From Bacteroidota bacterium (lineage in GTDB: Bacteria > Bacteroidota > Bacteroidia > Bacteroidales > UBA7960), in the NCBI GenBank assembly GCA_007694165.1, contig RECE01000222.1, forward strand, positions 1 to 64,000: a stretch of 64,000 nucleotides of DNA, written 5' to 3'. Position 1 is the stretch's first letter. Every line of letters begins with the position of its first letter. A program made the translations under genes and the position numbers. The notes below the pieces were generated by a model. It saw only the letters and a program-made list of their open reading frames with translations, was not told the DNA's origin and searched no databases. This document shows positions 62,901 to 64,000 of this stretch, in pieces.

Positions 62901-63792
62901 TTTCAGGGGCAATATTCCCGGACGGGGTTTGCACAATATTGGTAATGGAGGGTGGCATAATACCTTCACCCGCCAGCCATATGCTTACATTGTCAAAATA
63001 CGCAGTCTGGTTGGCAGCAGTTGACCCTTGCCAATAGGCACCCAGATAATTGAGCGCAATATTGGTATATTCATTGTCAACGATGCTGCCCAATGAAGTC
63101 AGCTCACCTGCAAGGGGATCTTCAAACTCAGTGCCATCCAGACGTCCCCATAATTCCCAGGTGCTTGTTGCAGGATCAAAGGTTAAGCCTATGCTCATAT
63201 AATTGATTGTAGGATTGTCCAGGGGATCTGAGCCGACAATAAGACCAGTTGCAGCAGTGCCTAAAGACTGAATACCACCAGAAAACTTCACCAACCTTAC
63301 CGGATCGGGAGTCCCGGTGTTGCCCAGTACGATGGCATAACCGCTTCCTGAAGTAGCTACATTGCTGTTATCGGCACCGATTATAAATGCCACTCCATAG
63401 GCATTGGAAGAGAAGCCTGCCGGGTTGGGACGTATCTGGCGCATATTGAAATACCAGCTAACGGGTTGTGTGTTGGTTCCCAGCACTGTGCTGAAAGGAG
63501 CGTCAAAATCGTCCGCATCCAGGTGTGCAAAAACCCAACCGCCCACATTTACCTCAGTTGATGCGGTATTGGATAGTTCAAGCTGGTTATTATGAATTCT
63601 TGCTCCCCAATCCACCCCTGATCGACTTACTACCCATGGCGTAGTACCGATGTTTCCTCCGGGAGTAAATACCTCTCCTTGCGAAGCAGTAAAATCAGAA
63701 GAATGAAGATTAACCTGGGCGCTGACGGGGAGCCAGAAAAAAAGACCCAAAATAAAACTCAAAATGTTTTTTACTGTAAAGATTCTATTCAT
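59956..63792 (-). CDS. Large secreted Ig-like/jelly-roll protein with T9SS sorting tail
   Basis: A 1278-residue extracellular protein. Signal peptide (1-25), a LamG/concanavalin-like N-terminal domain (about 30-270), a fibronectin-like module (about 280-380), then four group-4 bacterial Ig-like repeats (about 385-470, 655-735, 745-825, 1010-1090; each with the LPETVxVT...W.EGDYDG...G.Y.L.GE core). Two long jelly-roll-like modules (about 475-650, 830-1000; SREEGFVGN, SSNTGPRDF and NxSVNG repeated) alternate with them. A starch-binding-like strand set (about 1095-1190) and a type IX secretion tail (about 1200-1278) complete it. No catalytic residues are identified; a binding or adhesion role is likely. 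The C-terminal duplications indicate growth by module copying. Confidence 0.85.
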   Translation of the reverse strand: MNRIFTVKNILSFILGLFFWLPVSAQVNLHSSDFTASQGEVFTPGGNIGTTPWVVSRSGVDWGARIHNNQLELSNTASTEVNVGGWVFAHLDADDFDAPFSTVLGTNTQPVSWYFNMRQIRPNPAGFSSNAYGVAFIIGADNSNVATSGSGYAIVLGNTGTPDPVRLVKFSGGIQSLGTAATGLIVGSDPLDNPTINYMSIGLTFDPATSTWELWGRLDGTEFEDPLAGELTSLGSIVDNEYTNIALNYLGAYWQGSTAANQTAYFDNVSIWLAGEGIMPPSITNIVQTPSGNIAPETTVAVSADVAAGDAPVSTVELQWGVSDASLENTIVMSLDAGQTYATVSDIPAQTHNTSVYYRVQATDTDDQTALSPVFSYQVLDPDIDLIVTSIINPGGLTVDFGTPFAELLLPEQVNVSLDNEETMALTVNWLQGDYDGQTAGLYILQGELVMEEGITNPENLQAQIEVTVSEEIFVPDDVVIGYTFPVADNPGANLGTTENIGNPISREEGFVGNLTYPAGVTGQSISSTGWTDGIDAKFWKIGFSTIGYSDLLVSSTQQSSNTGPRDFKLQFKIADGEWQDVADADITVANNFTSGALLQVPLPQEMEEKALVYLRWIMTSNTSVNGNVVSAAGTSRIDHIFVEGTDSGFIPNVVSVETLQGIQVEQGTAFDQIGLPETVAVTLNNNQVVGMDVVWSEGDYDGDAIGDYLITGELVIPDGITNDDDVQAQVIVSVVEEIVALNIVSVHVIDQVIIVEQGILFEDLPLPQVADVTLDNDSIIQLDVIWLEGDYDGTQPGVYQLEGEVVLVAGIENPDNLMAEISVEVLDIPQEIIVAGWTFPENTQGANEGIEGNIGKFISREPGFDGSYSWLAGASGDAISTTQWVDGEGVKYWMIELTTIGYGELNLSSKQRGSNTGPRDFAVQYRIGQSGSWVDVENSNITVENNFTAGVLADLPLPAACNNKPFLYIRWVMDSNISVNGGDVAGAGTSRIDDIFVKGVFSSDFKRIVTGVETPDALTVEIGTAFEELNLPETVSVTFDDTGTENLQVVWTEGDFDGDVIGTYHLTGEIQLEEGMENPDGITATIAVEVVPEIQIYTVTFRVDMSNAPGFDPDADLVFVSGSMFNFAIPGTLPDEQLMEPIGDMIYANTMELEEGSYIYKYYINAGVGNPEPGQDRNVQVLSDTVFHDYWGVTGLDALYDTPTNVYPNPASNYIEVSSRSAIYEFTLTDIRGVRLMSQSVMSRRFSLSLSEIPSGIYFLTLTTDNGLETKKIIVRR

Positions 63793-63893
63793 GATGTTTT
63801 GATTTTAAGGTTTGATTGTACAATGTTTTTATTTGAAACGGGTTGTTCAAAATTACGGAATCTGCCAACACTCCGGTTAAACAGAATGTTAAT

Positions 63894-64000
63894 TTATGAT
63901 TGTATTTGCCTTATCTTACCCCGGGGATGAAACGAGATAAGATTCTCCCTTAAGTATTCCCTGTCCAGATGGGTATAAATTTCGGTGGTAGTGATGGACT
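63894..64000 (-). CDS. xerD: Tyrosine recombinase XerD, 3' end only (cut by window edge)
   Basis: A reading frame on the minus strand entering at 64000 and ending with TAA at 63894-63896 gives SITTTEIYTHLDREYLRENL followed by ISFHPRGKIRQIQS. This is the C-terminal end of XerD with the nucleophilic Tyr (IYTHLD) and the FHPR signature. The upstream 90% of the gene is outside the window. With XerC at the left end, both chromosome dimer-resolution recombinases are represented within 64 kb. Confidence 0.88.
   Translation of the reverse strand, partial: SITTTEIYTHLDREYLRENLISFHPRGKIRQIQS

Overview
The window looks like a chromosomal segment from a member of the Bacteroidota, most likely a Bacteroidales/Marinilabiliales-type organism. 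Several independent signs agree. There are promoters of the Bacteroidetes type (TTTG, about 17-20 bp, TAnnTTTG) in front of rpsU, rho, rpmE2, lon, a symporter gene and a TPR gene. Secreted proteins end in type IX secretion (T9SS) sorting tails. Families largely confined to this phylum are present: DUF4293, 7TM-AraC regulators, a MG2/TonB-plug protein without a barrel, a YfiR-like protein, and the acyl-CoA reductase/serC/serA/DUF1015 block. Base composition is moderately A+T-rich and even throughout. I see no intact prophage, insertion sequence, CRISPR array or conjugative module.

Layout. 1-2000: three tRNA genes (Gly, Tyr, Thr) and the operon rpsU-xerC-hpf. 2000-9200: an S9B dipeptidyl peptidase, phosphatidylserine synthase with a YraN-like protein, a Prx6-type peroxiredoxin, a sensor histidine kinase and a class III PPK2. 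9300-16000: an AsmA-like protein, an RsuA/RluB pseudouridine synthase, small conserved proteins, an FKBP lipoprotein and a 7TM-AraC regulator. 16200-21700: a Cu(I) P-type ATPase, Rho with a very long disordered insert, and a DUF4293 membrane protein. 21800-24900: a three-gene unit (SSS symporter, GNAT, fold-III amino-acid racemase) behind one good promoter. 25000-33400: a radical SAM protein, an AbgT transporter, three two-domain universal stress proteins, a YfiR-like protein and proline dehydrogenase. 33400-41300: a TrmH-family methyltransferase, a polytopic spermidine-synthase-like protein with an apparently exported isoaspartyl methyltransferase, the MG2/plug protein and a LuxC-type acyl-CoA reductase. 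41700-48300: a secreted hypothetical protein, then serC, serA and DUF1015 (serine synthesis), type B L31, and a GlmU-like nucleotidyltransferase. 48400-56000: Lon, a HAMP-GAF-PAS sensor without an output domain, and ribosomal protein S1. 56300-64000: a TPR protein, two T9SS-sorted secreted proteins (an endonuclease I and a 1278-residue Ig-like/jelly-roll protein), and the 3' end of xerD at the right edge.

Most genes are ordinary housekeeping or envelope functions. The least explained DNA lies between genes. A 356-bp palindromic element at 59459-59814 has three nested perfect inverted-repeat tiers (11, 15 and 17 bp) built on AACCTTA/TAAGGTT, 11-bp terminal inverted repeats, and a possible ATTAG target duplication. 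A 116-bp element with IS-like ends lies at 28811-28926, and further palindromic repeats lie at 18672-18841 and 45236-45326. A strong hairpin sits at the predicted mRNA 5' end of rpmE2. A 689-bp gene-free interval between the yfiR-like gene and a usp gene carries candidate promoter signals. I found no convincing new multigene defence or metabolic system. The nearest candidates are the symporter/GNAT/racemase operon and the palindromic element.
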